The notes under the pieces: model-generated
Told to the model about the DNA's origin: nothing
The model's input: only the letters and a program-made list of their open reading frames with translations
Databases searched by the model: none
Program-made: the position numbers and the translations under genes
Shown here: one piece after another, positions 1-7,030 of the stretch
Numbering within the stretch: position 1 is the stretch's first letter
Layout: each line of letters opens with the position of its first letter
Source: an uncultured Lentibacter sp.
GTDB taxonomy: Bacteria > Pseudomonadota > Alphaproteobacteria > Rhodobacterales > Rhodobacteraceae
NCBI RefSeq assembly: GCF_937123735.1
Contig: NZ_CAKZKL010000028.1
Coordinates: 124,001 to 188,000 of the forward strand
Direction: 5' to 3'
DNA length: 64,000 nt

Positions 1-2
1 AC

Positions 3-293
3 GATGTGATCCGTGAACACGCCGAAAGCGCCTATCACCCCTGCGGCACCTGCAAGATGGGCCGTCAGGATGACCCGATGGCTGTGGTAGACCCGGAGTG
101 CCGGGTGATTGGTGTTGAGGGCTTGCGCGTGGCGGACAGCTCGATTTTCCCAAGAATTACAAACGGAAACCTCAACGGGCCCTCCATCATGACGGGTGAA
201 AAGGCCAGTGACCACATTCTTGGCCGCGCACCGCTGGCCCCGAGCAATGATGCGCCTTGGATCCACCCTGACTGGCAGGCGCGCCAGCGTTAA
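3..293 (+). CDS. betA: Choline dehydrogenase, C-terminal part (5' end outside window)
   Basis: This is the last 96 codons of a GMC-family flavoprotein; the start lies left of the window. The segment [10 protein letters not shown] carries the conserved GMC histidine, and [10 protein letters not shown] near the end carries the conserved second active-site position, followed by the usual [10 protein letters not shown] tail. BetA oxidises choline to betaine aldehyde at the cytoplasmic membrane using FAD, in osmoprotectant glycine-betaine synthesis. The HPCGTCKMG wording is typical of BetA rather than other GMC alcohol dehydrogenases, so the name is fairly safe. The FAD-binding N-terminus and any betB/betC/betI neighbours cannot be seen. 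Confidence 0.88.
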   Translation, partial: DVIREHAESAYHPCGTCKMGRQDDPMAVVDPECRVIGVEGLRVADSSIFPRITNGNLNGPSIMTGEKASDHILGRAPLAPSNDAPWIHPDWQARQR

Positions 294-347
294 CCTTCCG
301 GTTGGTTTCGTATTGAAAACTGGCCTGCCGGGGGGCATTTTCCCGGC

Positions 348-1061
348 ATGTTAATAAAGGTTAACAAAGCTGCCCGCCGGGTCTGGATGGGCCTGATGAT
401 GGCCGTATGGGGCCTGGGCGCTGTGCCTGCCTGTGTGGCTGCGGATGTGGCCGGGCATGTGGCTGGGCGTATGGACATTGTGGATGGCGATACGCTGCGG
501 ATCGGTGCGCAGCGTTTGCGCCTGTTTGGGGTGGATGCGCCAGAGCGTGCCCAGAGCTGCACAACCGCTGAGGGGCATATCTGGCCCTGCGGAGCCTGGG
601 TCACTGCTCAGGTGCGCCAGCGCTATCAAGGCGCCTATGCCCGTTGCACTGAATTGGCCCAAGACCGTTACGGACGCAGTGTGGTGCGCTGTGAGGTGGC
701 AGGGGGAGATCTGGGGCATTGGCTGGTGCGCGAAGGCCTGGCCTTTGCCTATCGCAAATATTCGCAGCGTTATGTGGCTGCGGAAACACAGGCCGTGGCG
801 GCCCGGCGCGGGGTGCATGGCAGCGATGTTCAGCACCCTGCGGCCTTCCGTGCGGCCCGCCGCCAGGCAGCGGCGCGGCAAGCTGCGCCAAAGGGTGATT
901 GCGCGATCAAGGGCAATATTTCGGCCAAGGGAGCGCGGATTTTTCATATGCCCGGGCAGGAGCATTACGCGCGCACAGTGATTCGTCAGGCCAAGGGGGA
1001 GCGCTGGTTTTGCTCGGTTGATGAGGCGCAAGCGGCGGGATGGCGCAAAGCGCGCCGCTGA
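348..1061 (+). CDS. Exported thermonuclease-family (SNase-like) protein with C-terminal sunset-type domain
   Basis: A 237-residue protein. A basic N-terminus and hydrophobic stretch (residues 1-32, ending ACVAA) look like a signal peptide. An SNase fold follows at about 40-160: VDGDT at 45-49, and R58, E66 (in GVDAPE) and R110 (in RYGR) align with the catalytic Arg35, Glu43 and Arg87 of staphylococcal nuclease, so it is probably active. After an alanine/arginine-rich linker, residues 185-237 (CAIKGNIS...GERWFCSVDEA..AGWRKA) match the small 'sunset' domain often attached to exported nucleases. Probable periplasmic or secreted Ca-dependent nuclease. The start is uncertain: no strong ribosome site precedes the ATG at 348, and an in-frame ATG lies at 387, but the longer form gives the better signal peptide. 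Confidence 0.85.
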   Translation: MLIKVNKAARRVWMGLMMAVWGLGAVPACVAADVAGHVAGRMDIVDGDTLRIGAQRLRLFGVDAPERAQSCTTAEGHIWPCGAWVTAQVRQRYQGAYARCTELAQDRYGRSVVRCEVAGGDLGHWLVREGLAFAYRKYSQRYVAAETQAVAARRGVHGSDVQHPAAFRAARRQAAARQAAPKGDCAIKGNISAKGARIFHMPGQEHYARTVIRQAKGERWFCSVDEAQAAGWRKARR

Positions 1062-1160
1062 CGGGACTTATTTTTTGCGGCTGGGAGATTGATCGGGATC
1101 AAAGTGCCCCGCTTTGCCGCGCGCTAGGCTCTTGGGTGACATCAGAACAGGAGTTACGCC

Positions 1161-1397
1161 ATGTCAAACACACCTCACGAATTGATCGAGGAATTCCCGG
1201 AATTTGCCGACAAAATGAGCGCGCTGAAGGTTGCGGATGCGCATTTTGCACGTTTGGCAGAGACCTACCACGAAGTGAACCGCGCGGTGCACCGCGCAGA
1301 GACCAATGTGGAGCCGGTGGGGCAATTTGCGGAGGAGGAAATGCGCAAGCGGCGCGGTGCCCTGAAGGACGAGATTTACAAGTTGTTGTCGGCCTGA
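1161..1397 (+). CDS. DUF465 (YdcH-type) small protein
   Basis: A 78-residue, highly charged, probably alpha-helical protein. Its pattern of a conserved central histidine in LxxxHxxLxxxYHEVNRxVHRAE and a C-terminal RKRRGxLKDEIYxxL helix fits the DUF465/YdcH family. The family is short and of unknown function, and common in proteobacteria. A GGAG-like ribosome site (caggagtt) precedes the ATG with good spacing. It appears monocistronic and ends just before a hairpin with a T-run, facing the converging pccR gene. Confidence 0.8.
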   Translation: MSNTPHELIEEFPEFADKMSALKVADAHFARLAETYHEVNRAVHRAETNVEPVGQFAEEEMRKRRGALKDEIYKLLSA

Positions 1398-1432
1398 CAG
1401 CGCCCAGAGGCGCGTTGGGCGGATAAGGCGAG

Positions 1433-1460
1433 GGGCAGCTGGGAGACCTGCTGCCCTTTT
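1433..1460 (+). terminator. Rho-independent terminator between DUF465 gene and pccR
   Basis: A perfect 7-bp stem (gggcagc / gctgccc) with a 10-nt loop is followed directly by TTTT. It lies between two converging genes, 36 bases after the DUF465 stop and 4 bases before the pccR stop, so it can end transcription from the left. Confidence 0.6.
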
Positions 1461-1463
1461 GAA

Positions 1464-2855
1464 TTAGCCGACATCATACGGCAGAATGCCACGGCTGTCG
1501 GGGTTGATGGTGAGGCGGCGTTCAAGCGGCGGCACGGACCGTTGGTGGCAGCTTGTGCGCTCGCAGATCCGGCAGGAAATGCCGATCGGCTCAAAGCTCT
1601 GGCGCTCGCTCACATCCAGCCCGTCGGCGTAGACAATATCGCTGGCATGGGCGATGTCGCAGCCAAGCGCAATGGCGAAGCGGCGCGTGGGCGCGCCGAA
1701 CTGGCCGCCTGTCTTGCTGACATCGCGGGCAATGGAGATGTAGCGCACGCCATCCGGGGTCTCGGCGAGCTGGCGCAAAAAACGCCCCGGAGTTTCAAAG
1801 GCGCGGTGCACATTCCAAAGCGGGCAGGCCCCGCCAAAGCGGGCAAATTGCAGCCGTGTGGCGGAATGGCGCTTTGTGATGGTGCCGGCCTGATCCACGC
1901 GCACGAAAAAGAAAGGCACGCCTTTGGCACCGGGCCGTTGCAGGGTTGAGAGGCGGTGGGCGACCTGCTCAATGGAGGCCCCGAAGCGGCGGGCGAGCAT
2001 CTCCAGGTCATGGCGGGTTTCGCGCGCGGCGGTGAGAAACGCGGTGTAAGGCATGAGAGCGGCCCCGGCGAAGTAGTTGGCAAGGCCGATTTTGGCAATG
2101 GTGCGCGCTTCGGCAGATTGGAAGCGGGCCAGATCGAGGGTGGCCTCGATGAGCTTGTCTTGCTTCAGCAGGGCGAGCTGCAAGAGGAGCTGGAAGTTGC
2201 GGGTGCCAAGGCTCGTTCGTGTCGACAAGGTGAGGGTGCGCGTTTCACGCTCAAAATTGCGCAGCTCGGGGCGGTCAAGCTCGTGGACGGTGATGCCTTC
2301 TTCGCGCAGCGCACGCACCGCTGTCTGGCGAATATCGCTGCTTTGAGCCGCGAAATGCTCTGCGGCGCGGTCGACGGCATCAATGTAGTTGTCGCAGTAG
2401 TGAAAGAAATCGCGCACCTCATCCCAAGGGCTGGCTTGGGGGCGGGCGTCTTCGCGTCCGAGGGCCTCATCGAGCGAGGCCAGACGTTCATGGGTTTGGC
2501 GGTAGGCATTGTGCAGCGCCAGAAAGGCACGCGCCAGCCCCGGCGCATTTGAGGCTGTCAGGCGCAGATCGGCGAGGGGGGGAGGATCTTCTGCAAACAT
2601 CGGATCAGCCATGGCCTCGCGCATGTCAGAAACCAGCCGCTCGCTGTCGGCGGATGTGAGCTCTGTGACATCAAAGCCAAATTCCTGCGCAAGGCCCAGC
2701 ACCACCGTTGCGGAAACCGGGCGTTTGTTGTTCTCCATCTGGTTGAGATAGGGCAGGGAGACGCCCAGTTTCTGGGCAAAGTCTTTTTGGGTGAGATTGA
2801 GGCGATTGCGGGTTTCGCGCAGTTTTGCGCCGGCATAGAGCTTTTGTTGGGGCAT
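1464..2855 (-). CDS. pccR: Short-chain acyl-CoA-sensing XRE/ScfR-family regulator of propionyl-CoA carboxylase
   Basis: A 463-residue regulator. An XRE-type helix-turn-helix occupies about residues 8-62 (LRETRNRLNLTQKDFAQKLG, then YLNQMENNKRPVS). A long middle region resembles the peptidase-like/DUF2083 part of ScfR regulators, and the C-terminus holds a cysteine cluster (ISCRICERTSC) typical of the family. In Rhodobacter sphaeroides the homologue PccR controls pccB in response to propionyl-CoA. Its position next to the pcc operon supports the same role here. The frame stays open 40 codons further upstream, but the ATG at 2855 gives the normal N-terminus and leaves the TTTGCAAA operator pair outside the gene. 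Confidence 0.85.
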   Translation of the reverse strand: MPQQKLYAGAKLRETRNRLNLTQKDFAQKLGVSLPYLNQMENNKRPVSATVVLGLAQEFGFDVTELTSADSERLVSDMREAMADPMFAEDPPPLADLRLTASNAPGLARAFLALHNAYRQTHERLASLDEALGREDARPQASPWDEVRDFFHYCDNYIDAVDRAAEHFAAQSSDIRQTAVRALREEGITVHELDRPELRNFERETRTLTLSTRTSLGTRNFQLLLQLALLKQDKLIEATLDLARFQSAEARTIAKIGLANYFAGAALMPYTAFLTAARETRHDLEMLARRFGASIEQVAHRLSTLQRPGAKGVPFFFVRVDQAGTITKRHSATRLQFARFGGACPLWNVHRAFETPGRFLRQLAETPDGVRYISIARDVSKTGGQFGAPTRRFAIALGCDIAHASDIVYADGLDVSERQSFEPIGISCRICERTSCHQRSVPPLERRLTINPDSRGILPYDVG

Positions 2856-2869
2856 GGTGGGCCTGTCGC

Positions 2870-2907
2870 TTTGCAAATTAGCTATTGAGAGACTGTGCCT
2901 TTGCAAA
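2870..2907. promoter_or_regulatory. Twin TTTGCAAA palindromes, putative PccR autoregulatory operator
   Basis: Two perfect TTTGCAAA octamers (2870-2877 and 2900-2907) lie 30 bp apart, start to start, 15-52 bp upstream of the pccR start. The same octamer occurs in front of pccB. As I recall, the R. sphaeroides PccR motif is built from TTTGCAAA elements, so this is the likely operator for autoregulation. Confidence 0.7.
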
Positions 2908-2929
2908 GCTTTTCTGGCAAGCTGTGGTT

Positions 2930-2954
2930 TCAAATTTTGCTGCGCAAATTCCGA
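2930..2954. repeat. Degenerate copy of the dispersed TCGGA-type hairpin repeat
   Basis: An imperfect stem (11 positions, 8 pairing as canonical bases) has loop TGC and right flank TTCCGAC. It matches in layout the hairpins at 19934-19958, 52653-52677 and 54714-54736. It lies in the 203-bp gap between pccR and the MFS gene, which otherwise holds only the PccR palindromes. Confidence 0.5.
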
Positions 2955-3058
2955 CCATTGGGCGCCGGCCCCCATCTTTTAACGCCAAGGCTTTTGAAGG
3001 ATCCCCCAGGGGTGTTCGTGGGACATGTAAAAACAGAAGAAACCTGAGAGCGGGCGGC

Positions 3059-4273
3059 TCAGAGGCGCAGGCGGTTTTCGCGCCGGGTGACGAGCAGGAT
3101 GACTCCGAGGGCTGCGAGGCAACAGATCATCATCAGGCTCACAAGGGGTAGGTCGGTGGAGCCAGGCTTGAGCAGCGTGCCGGCGAGGGCTGAGAGCGCG
3201 GCGCCGCCGCCGATCATGATGGCACTGCCAAGGCCGGAGGCTGTTCCGGCAAGATGGGGGCGCACCGACAACATTCCGGCCTGCGCATTGGGGATGACCA
3301 TGCCGTTGCCGATGCCCAAAATCATCACACTGCCGAAAAAGGCTGCGGCGGAGCCGGCGCCGGCAAAGCTGAGTATCAGCGCAGGCAGGAGCGCCACCGC
3401 ACACAGCGCGTTGCCCCAGAAAATCATTGCCGTGAGGCCCACGCGCACCGAATAGCGGGCGGTGATGAAGTTGCCAAGAAAGTAGCCCGCACCGGGGGCG
3501 GCGAAATAGAGGCCCAACTCATCCGGGCTCAGCTGATAGACCTTTACGCCCACGAAGGGCGCCCCTCCAAGATAGGCAAAGAAGGCTCCCGACGAAAGCG
3601 CCGACGCCATGCAATAGCCCCAGAAACGCGGCGATCTGAGCAGCTCGGGGTATTCCGCGAATTGCTGACGCAGGCTGTTGTTGCTGGGGGGCGCGGTTTC
3701 GGCGAGATCGCGCCAGCAGATCACGAAAAGGGCAAGGCCGAGGGCCAGCAGCATCCAGAAGCTTGCGTGCCAGCCGTAGCGAACCTCCAGCACACCGCCG
3801 ATGGCGGGAGCGATCATGGGCACAAGGGACATGCCCATGGTGACATAGCCCAGCATCGAGGCGGCTTGGTCTTGTGGGTAGATGTCGCGCACAATGGCGC
3901 GGGCCAGCACCATGGCGACGGCAATAACCGCCTGAAGCATCCGGAAAATCATGAAGATTTCGGCGTTGGGCGCCAAAATGCAGCCGAGTGTGGCAAGATT
4001 GAACAGGCCAAGCCCCCAAAGAATGACAACCCGGCGGCCGTATTTATCCGAGATGGGGCCGATGAACAGCTGCAAGAAGCCGTTGATCGCAAGATAGAGG
4101 GCGACGGAGAGCTGAATGAAGGCATATTCGGCATTGAAATAGGCGGCCATGCCATCGAGGGAGGGCAAAAAGACATTCATCGCCAGTGCTGAAAGCCCGG
4201 TGAGGCACACCAGCGTCAGGATGTGGGGGGGTGTCGCCCGGTCAAAGAGGCGACTCTTTGGAAACTCTCTCAT
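3059..4273 (-). CDS. Bcr/CflA-type MFS multidrug efflux transporter
   Basis: A 404-residue membrane protein with about 12 hydrophobic segments. The loop after the second segment reads GPISDKYGRR, the MFS motif A (GxxSDRxGRR). The segment FRMLQAVIAVAMVLARAIVRDIY is characteristic of the Bcr/CflA drug:H+ antiporter branch. Expected role is proton-driven efflux of a drug or metabolite at the inner membrane; the substrate is unknown. It lies on the minus strand between pccR and pccB, starting only about 60 bases from the pccB operator, so PccR could also affect it. The ATG at 4273 (MREFPKSRLF) gives a normal N-terminus. Confidence 0.85.
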   Translation of the reverse strand: MREFPKSRLFDRATPPHILTLVCLTGLSALAMNVFLPSLDGMAAYFNAEYAFIQLSVALYLAINGFLQLFIGPISDKYGRRVVILWGLGLFNLATLGCILAPNAEIFMIFRMLQAVIAVAMVLARAIVRDIYPQDQAASMLGYVTMGMSLVPMIAPAIGGVLEVRYGWHASFWMLLALGLALFVICWRDLAETAPPSNNSLRQQFAEYPELLRSPRFWGYCMASALSSGAFFAYLGGAPFVGVKVYQLSPDELGLYFAAPGAGYFLGNFITARYSVRVGLTAMIFWGNALCAVALLPALILSFAGAGSAAAFFGSVMILGIGNGMVIPNAQAGMLSVRPHLAGTASGLGSAIMIGGGAALSALAGTLLKPGSTDLPLVSLMMICCLAALGVILLVTRRENRLRL

Positions 4274-4330
4274 GCAACCGGCCTAGGGCGCAGGCGGGCA
4301 AGAGTCCAGATCGGGGTGTTATGCCATTGC

Positions 4331-4388
4331 GCAATTTGCAGTTTTGCAATTTGCCAAAAATTTTCGGACACAATTTTGCAAATTTGCC
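4331..4388. promoter_or_regulatory. PccR-type operator region upstream of pccB
   Basis: Two similar elements, TTTGCAATTTGCC (4343-4355) and TTTGCAAATTTGCC (4375-4388), start 32 bp apart, with a further ATTTGCA half-site at 4334. The second holds the same TTTGCAAA octamer found twice before pccR. The region lies 63-121 bp upstream of the pccB start in an AT-rich stretch between divergent genes, as expected for an operator/promoter. Confidence 0.7.
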
Positions 4389-4451
4389 TCTTTGGTCTTT
4401 TTTGACCGGCTGGCAAGCTTTATAGAGGAGCAAACCAAAAGGGGACGTATG

Positions 4452-5984
4452 ATGAAAGACATTCTCCAGAAGCTCGAAGAGCACCGTGCGCAGGCGCAGC
4501 TTGGCGGCGGCGAGAAGCGGATTGCCGCACAGCACAGTAAGGGCAAATTGACGGCGCGCGAGCGGGTCGAACTGTTGCTGGATGAAGGCAGCTTTGAAGA
4601 GTTTGACATGTTCAAAACCCATCGCTGCACAGATTTTGGCATGGATCAGCAAAAGCCTGCGGGCGACGGCGTGATCACCGGTTGGGGCACCATCAATGGC
4701 CGGATGGTTTACGTTTTCTCCCAAGATTTCACGGTGCTGGGAGGCTCTGTCTCTGCGACCCACGCTGAAAAGATTTGCAAGATCATGGATATGGCGATGC
4801 AAAACGGTGCGCCGGTGATCGGGATCAATGATTCTGGTGGCGCGCGTATCCAGGAGGGTGTTGATAGCCTTGCGGGCTACGGCGAAGTCTTCAAACGCAA
4901 TATCCAGGCTTCCGGCGTTGTTCCGCAGATCAGCCTCATCATGGGCCCCTGTGCGGGGGGGGCGGTGTATTCGCCGGCGATGACCGACTTTATCTTCATG
5001 GTGAAAGACAGCTCTTACATGTTTGTCACCGGACCGGACGTTGTAAAGACAGTGACCAATGAGCAGGTGACCTCTGAAGAGCTGGGCGGGGCCTCAACCC
5101 ATACCAAGAAGTCATCTGTGGCCGATGCGGCCTTTGAAAATGACGTCGAGGCGATTGCAGAGGTGCGCCGCTTGGTGGATTTCCTGCCGATGAACAACCA
5201 GCAAAAGCCGCCGGTGCGCCCGTTCTTTGACGAACCGCACCGCGCCGAGGCCAGCTTGGACACGCTGATTCCGGAAAACCCGAACCAGCCCTATGACATG
5301 AAAGAGCTCATCCTGAAGATTGCCGATGAGGGCGATTTTTACGAGATTCAAGAGGATTTCGCGGGCAATATCATCACCGGATTTATCCGCCTTGAGGGCC
5401 AGACCGTTGGTGTTGTGGCCAACCAGCCGATGGTGCTTGCCGGTGTCTTGGATATTGACAGCTCGCGCAAGGCGGCGCGGTTTGTGCGCTTCTGTGATTG
5501 CTTTGAAATTCCGATTCTCACGCTTGTGGATGTCCCCGGCTTCTTGCCGGGAACCGGTCAGGAATATCGCGGCGTGATCAAGCACGGGGCCAAGCTGCTC
5601 TTTGCTTATGGCGAGGCGACTGTGCCCAAGGTCACAGTGATCACGCGCAAGGCCTATGGCGGGGCTTATGTTGTGATGAGCTCCAAGCACTTGCAGGGCG
5701 ATATCAACTACGCTTGGCCGACATCGGAAATTGCGGTGATGGGCGCGAAGGGCGCAACCGAGATCATCCACCGCGCGGATGCAGGTGACGCTGACAAAAT
5801 CGCCCAGCACGCGGCCGATTATGAAGAGCGTTTCGCCAACCCGTTTGTGGCGGCTGAGCGCGGCTTTATCGACGAGGTGATCATGCCACAGAGCACGCGC
5901 AAGCGGGTGAGCCGTGCCTTTGCGAGCTTGCGCAACAAGAAGCTCTCTATGCCGTGGAAAAAACACGACAATATTCCGCTTTAG
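4452..5984 (+). CDS. pccB: Propionyl-CoA carboxylase beta (carboxyltransferase) subunit
   Basis: A 510-residue carboxyltransferase subunit, normal length. [10 protein letters not shown] (about 128-137) and GPCAGGAVY (about 165-173) form the N-half active site; [17 protein letters not shown] and [15 protein letters not shown] mark the C-half CoA-binding crotonase-like domain. It moves the carboxyl group from biotin on PccA to propionyl-CoA, giving (S)-methylmalonyl-CoA in the cytoplasm. There are adjacent ATGs at 4449 and 4452; the second has better spacing from the AAAAGGGG ribosome site and gives the usual MKDIL start. It heads the pcc operon downstream of TTTGCAAA sites, so induction through PccR is likely. 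Confidence 0.95.
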   Translation: MKDILQKLEEHRAQAQLGGGEKRIAAQHSKGKLTARERVELLLDEGSFEEFDMFKTHRCTDFGMDQQKPAGDGVITGWGTINGRMVYVFSQDFTVLGGSVSATHAEKICKIMDMAMQNGAPVIGINDSGGARIQEGVDSLAGYGEVFKRNIQASGVVPQISLIMGPCAGGAVYSPAMTDFIFMVKDSSYMFVTGPDVVKTVTNEQVTSEELGGASTHTKKSSVADAAFENDVEAIAEVRRLVDFLPMNNQQKPPVRPFFDEPHRAEASLDTLIPENPNQPYDMKELILKIADEGDFYEIQEDFAGNIITGFIRLEGQTVGVVANQPMVLAGVLDIDSSRKAARFVRFCDCFEIPILTLVDVPGFLPGTGQEYRGVIKHGAKLLFAYGEATVPKVTVITRKAYGGAYVVMSSKHLQGDINYAWPTSEIAVMGAKGATEIIHRADAGDADKIAQHAADYEERFANPFVAAERGFIDEVIMPQSTRKRVSRAFASLRNKKLSMPWKKHDNIPL

Positions 5985-5994
5985 GGGTATTGGA

Positions 5995-6402
5995 ATGCGC
6001 GTTTCCGCCGGTTCTCTTTTCTGGGCAGGCCTGTGCCTGGCAGGCTTCTCTGTGCAGGCACAGGAGGTGCCACGTTTGCCCTCGGGGCTGAAGGCGGAGG
6101 TGTTGGAAGCCTTTGTGGAGTTGCAGCCGGATGGTGTGTTGAACTATGCGCGCTTCCGCTTTGTGGTGCCCCAGATTGCGCGCACTGAAAACATGGATCC
6201 TGCCGATTTTGCCGGGGATTTTGCAGTGCTTTGCGCGCAATATGCGGTCCCGCAGCTGGAACGGGAAACACACCGCATTGACCGCGTTGTGATTTCCATG
6301 TCCGACAGGCCAGTTGATTTTGGGGTCTCTGACCCTGAGGCCGTTCAGTATTTTGAGCAGTTTTCGCTCAAAGACGGCCGCTGTCACTGGGAGGCGTATT
6401 GA
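5995..6402 (+). CDS. Conserved exported protein of unknown function in the pcc operon (DUF6497-like)
   Basis: A 135-residue protein starting 10 bases after the pccB stop. Residues 1-23 (ending SVQAQ) form a clear signal peptide, so it should act in the periplasm. The rest contains ELQPDGVLNYARFRFVVPQIA and an ISMSDRPVDFG..DPEAVQYFEQF segment; two cysteines (AVLCAQ and GRCHWEAY) could form a disulfide. I think it belongs to a small Rhodobacterales family (possibly DUF6497), but that name is from memory. No enzyme motif is visible. It is odd for an exported protein to sit between the two subunits of a cytoplasmic carboxylase. An upstream in-frame start at 5914 lies inside pccB and was rejected. 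Confidence 0.75.
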   Translation: MRVSAGSLFWAGLCLAGFSVQAQEVPRLPSGLKAEVLEAFVELQPDGVLNYARFRFVVPQIARTENMDPADFAGDFAVLCAQYAVPQLERETHRIDRVVISMSDRPVDFGVSDPEAVQYFEQFSLKDGRCHWEAY

Positions 6403-6472
6403 TGAAATTGTGGCTTAGGTCTGGGCGCGGGATGCGCGCATCTTTGGTCTGTATCAAGCAGGAGCTTGCACC

Positions 6473-6844
6473 ATGCTGAAACATCGCGGTTTTCCTGGCC
6501 GGTTGTCGGGGACAGATTTTCAATTTGTGATCCGCCGCGCAAACCCGCGGGGGGTTACACCGATCACAGCACGCGAGCGCTACCGTGACCGCCGCCCCGC
6601 CGACAAGCGCGCGGATGTTGGTTTTATGGCGGCGCTCTGGACGCAGTTTGGGGAGGCCCCGTTTGAGCGGGGCAATCTGGATGCGGGCCGTCTGTCCTGG
6701 TTGTTTGGCCGCGAAGTGGTGGCGGCAGAAGATCCGTTTGATCCGGCGTGCTATGAGGCGCTTTTGCGCATTGATGTGGATGTGGCACGCGTGTCCTTTC
6801 CAGACATCTTTGACGGCACATATGTTTTGGAAGGCCAGGCATGA
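6473..6844 (+). CDS. Conserved hypothetical protein between pccB and pccA
   Basis: A 123-residue, probably cytoplasmic protein without signal peptide or membrane segment. It is rich in arginine and aromatic residues (RARERYRDRRPADKR-like region at about 35-48; DVARVSFPDIFDGTYVLEG at the end). A ribosome site AGGAG lies about 9 bases before the ATG. I do not recognise a domain. Codon use matches the neighbours. It is followed by a 186-base gap before pccA in which I see no convincing gene. Its place in the operon suggests a role linked to carboxylase expression, assembly or propionate metabolism, but this is inference. Confidence 0.7.
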   Translation: MLKHRGFPGRLSGTDFQFVIRRANPRGVTPITARERYRDRRPADKRADVGFMAALWTQFGEAPFERGNLDAGRLSWLFGREVVAAEDPFDPACYEALLRIDVDVARVSFPDIFDGTYVLEGQA

Positions 6845-7030
6845 GCGGGTTGGGGGGGCTGCAAAGGGCGCTGCACAAGCCCCGCTGGCCATGGCTTGGT
6901 GGGCGTGCTGGCGCGCTTGGAGAGACTATTTCACACAATGGGCCTGACGCAGGATGCTGTGTCGCAGGCTTTTCACGACCAATGTGCAGCCTAGGCGCTG
7001 CGCGCACGACCGATAAAAAGGGGACGGAAC

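Noticed and set aside
351..364. TTAA-N6-TTAA pair like a CtrA site
   Set aside because: The spacer is 6, not 7, and it lies within the start of the nuclease gene.
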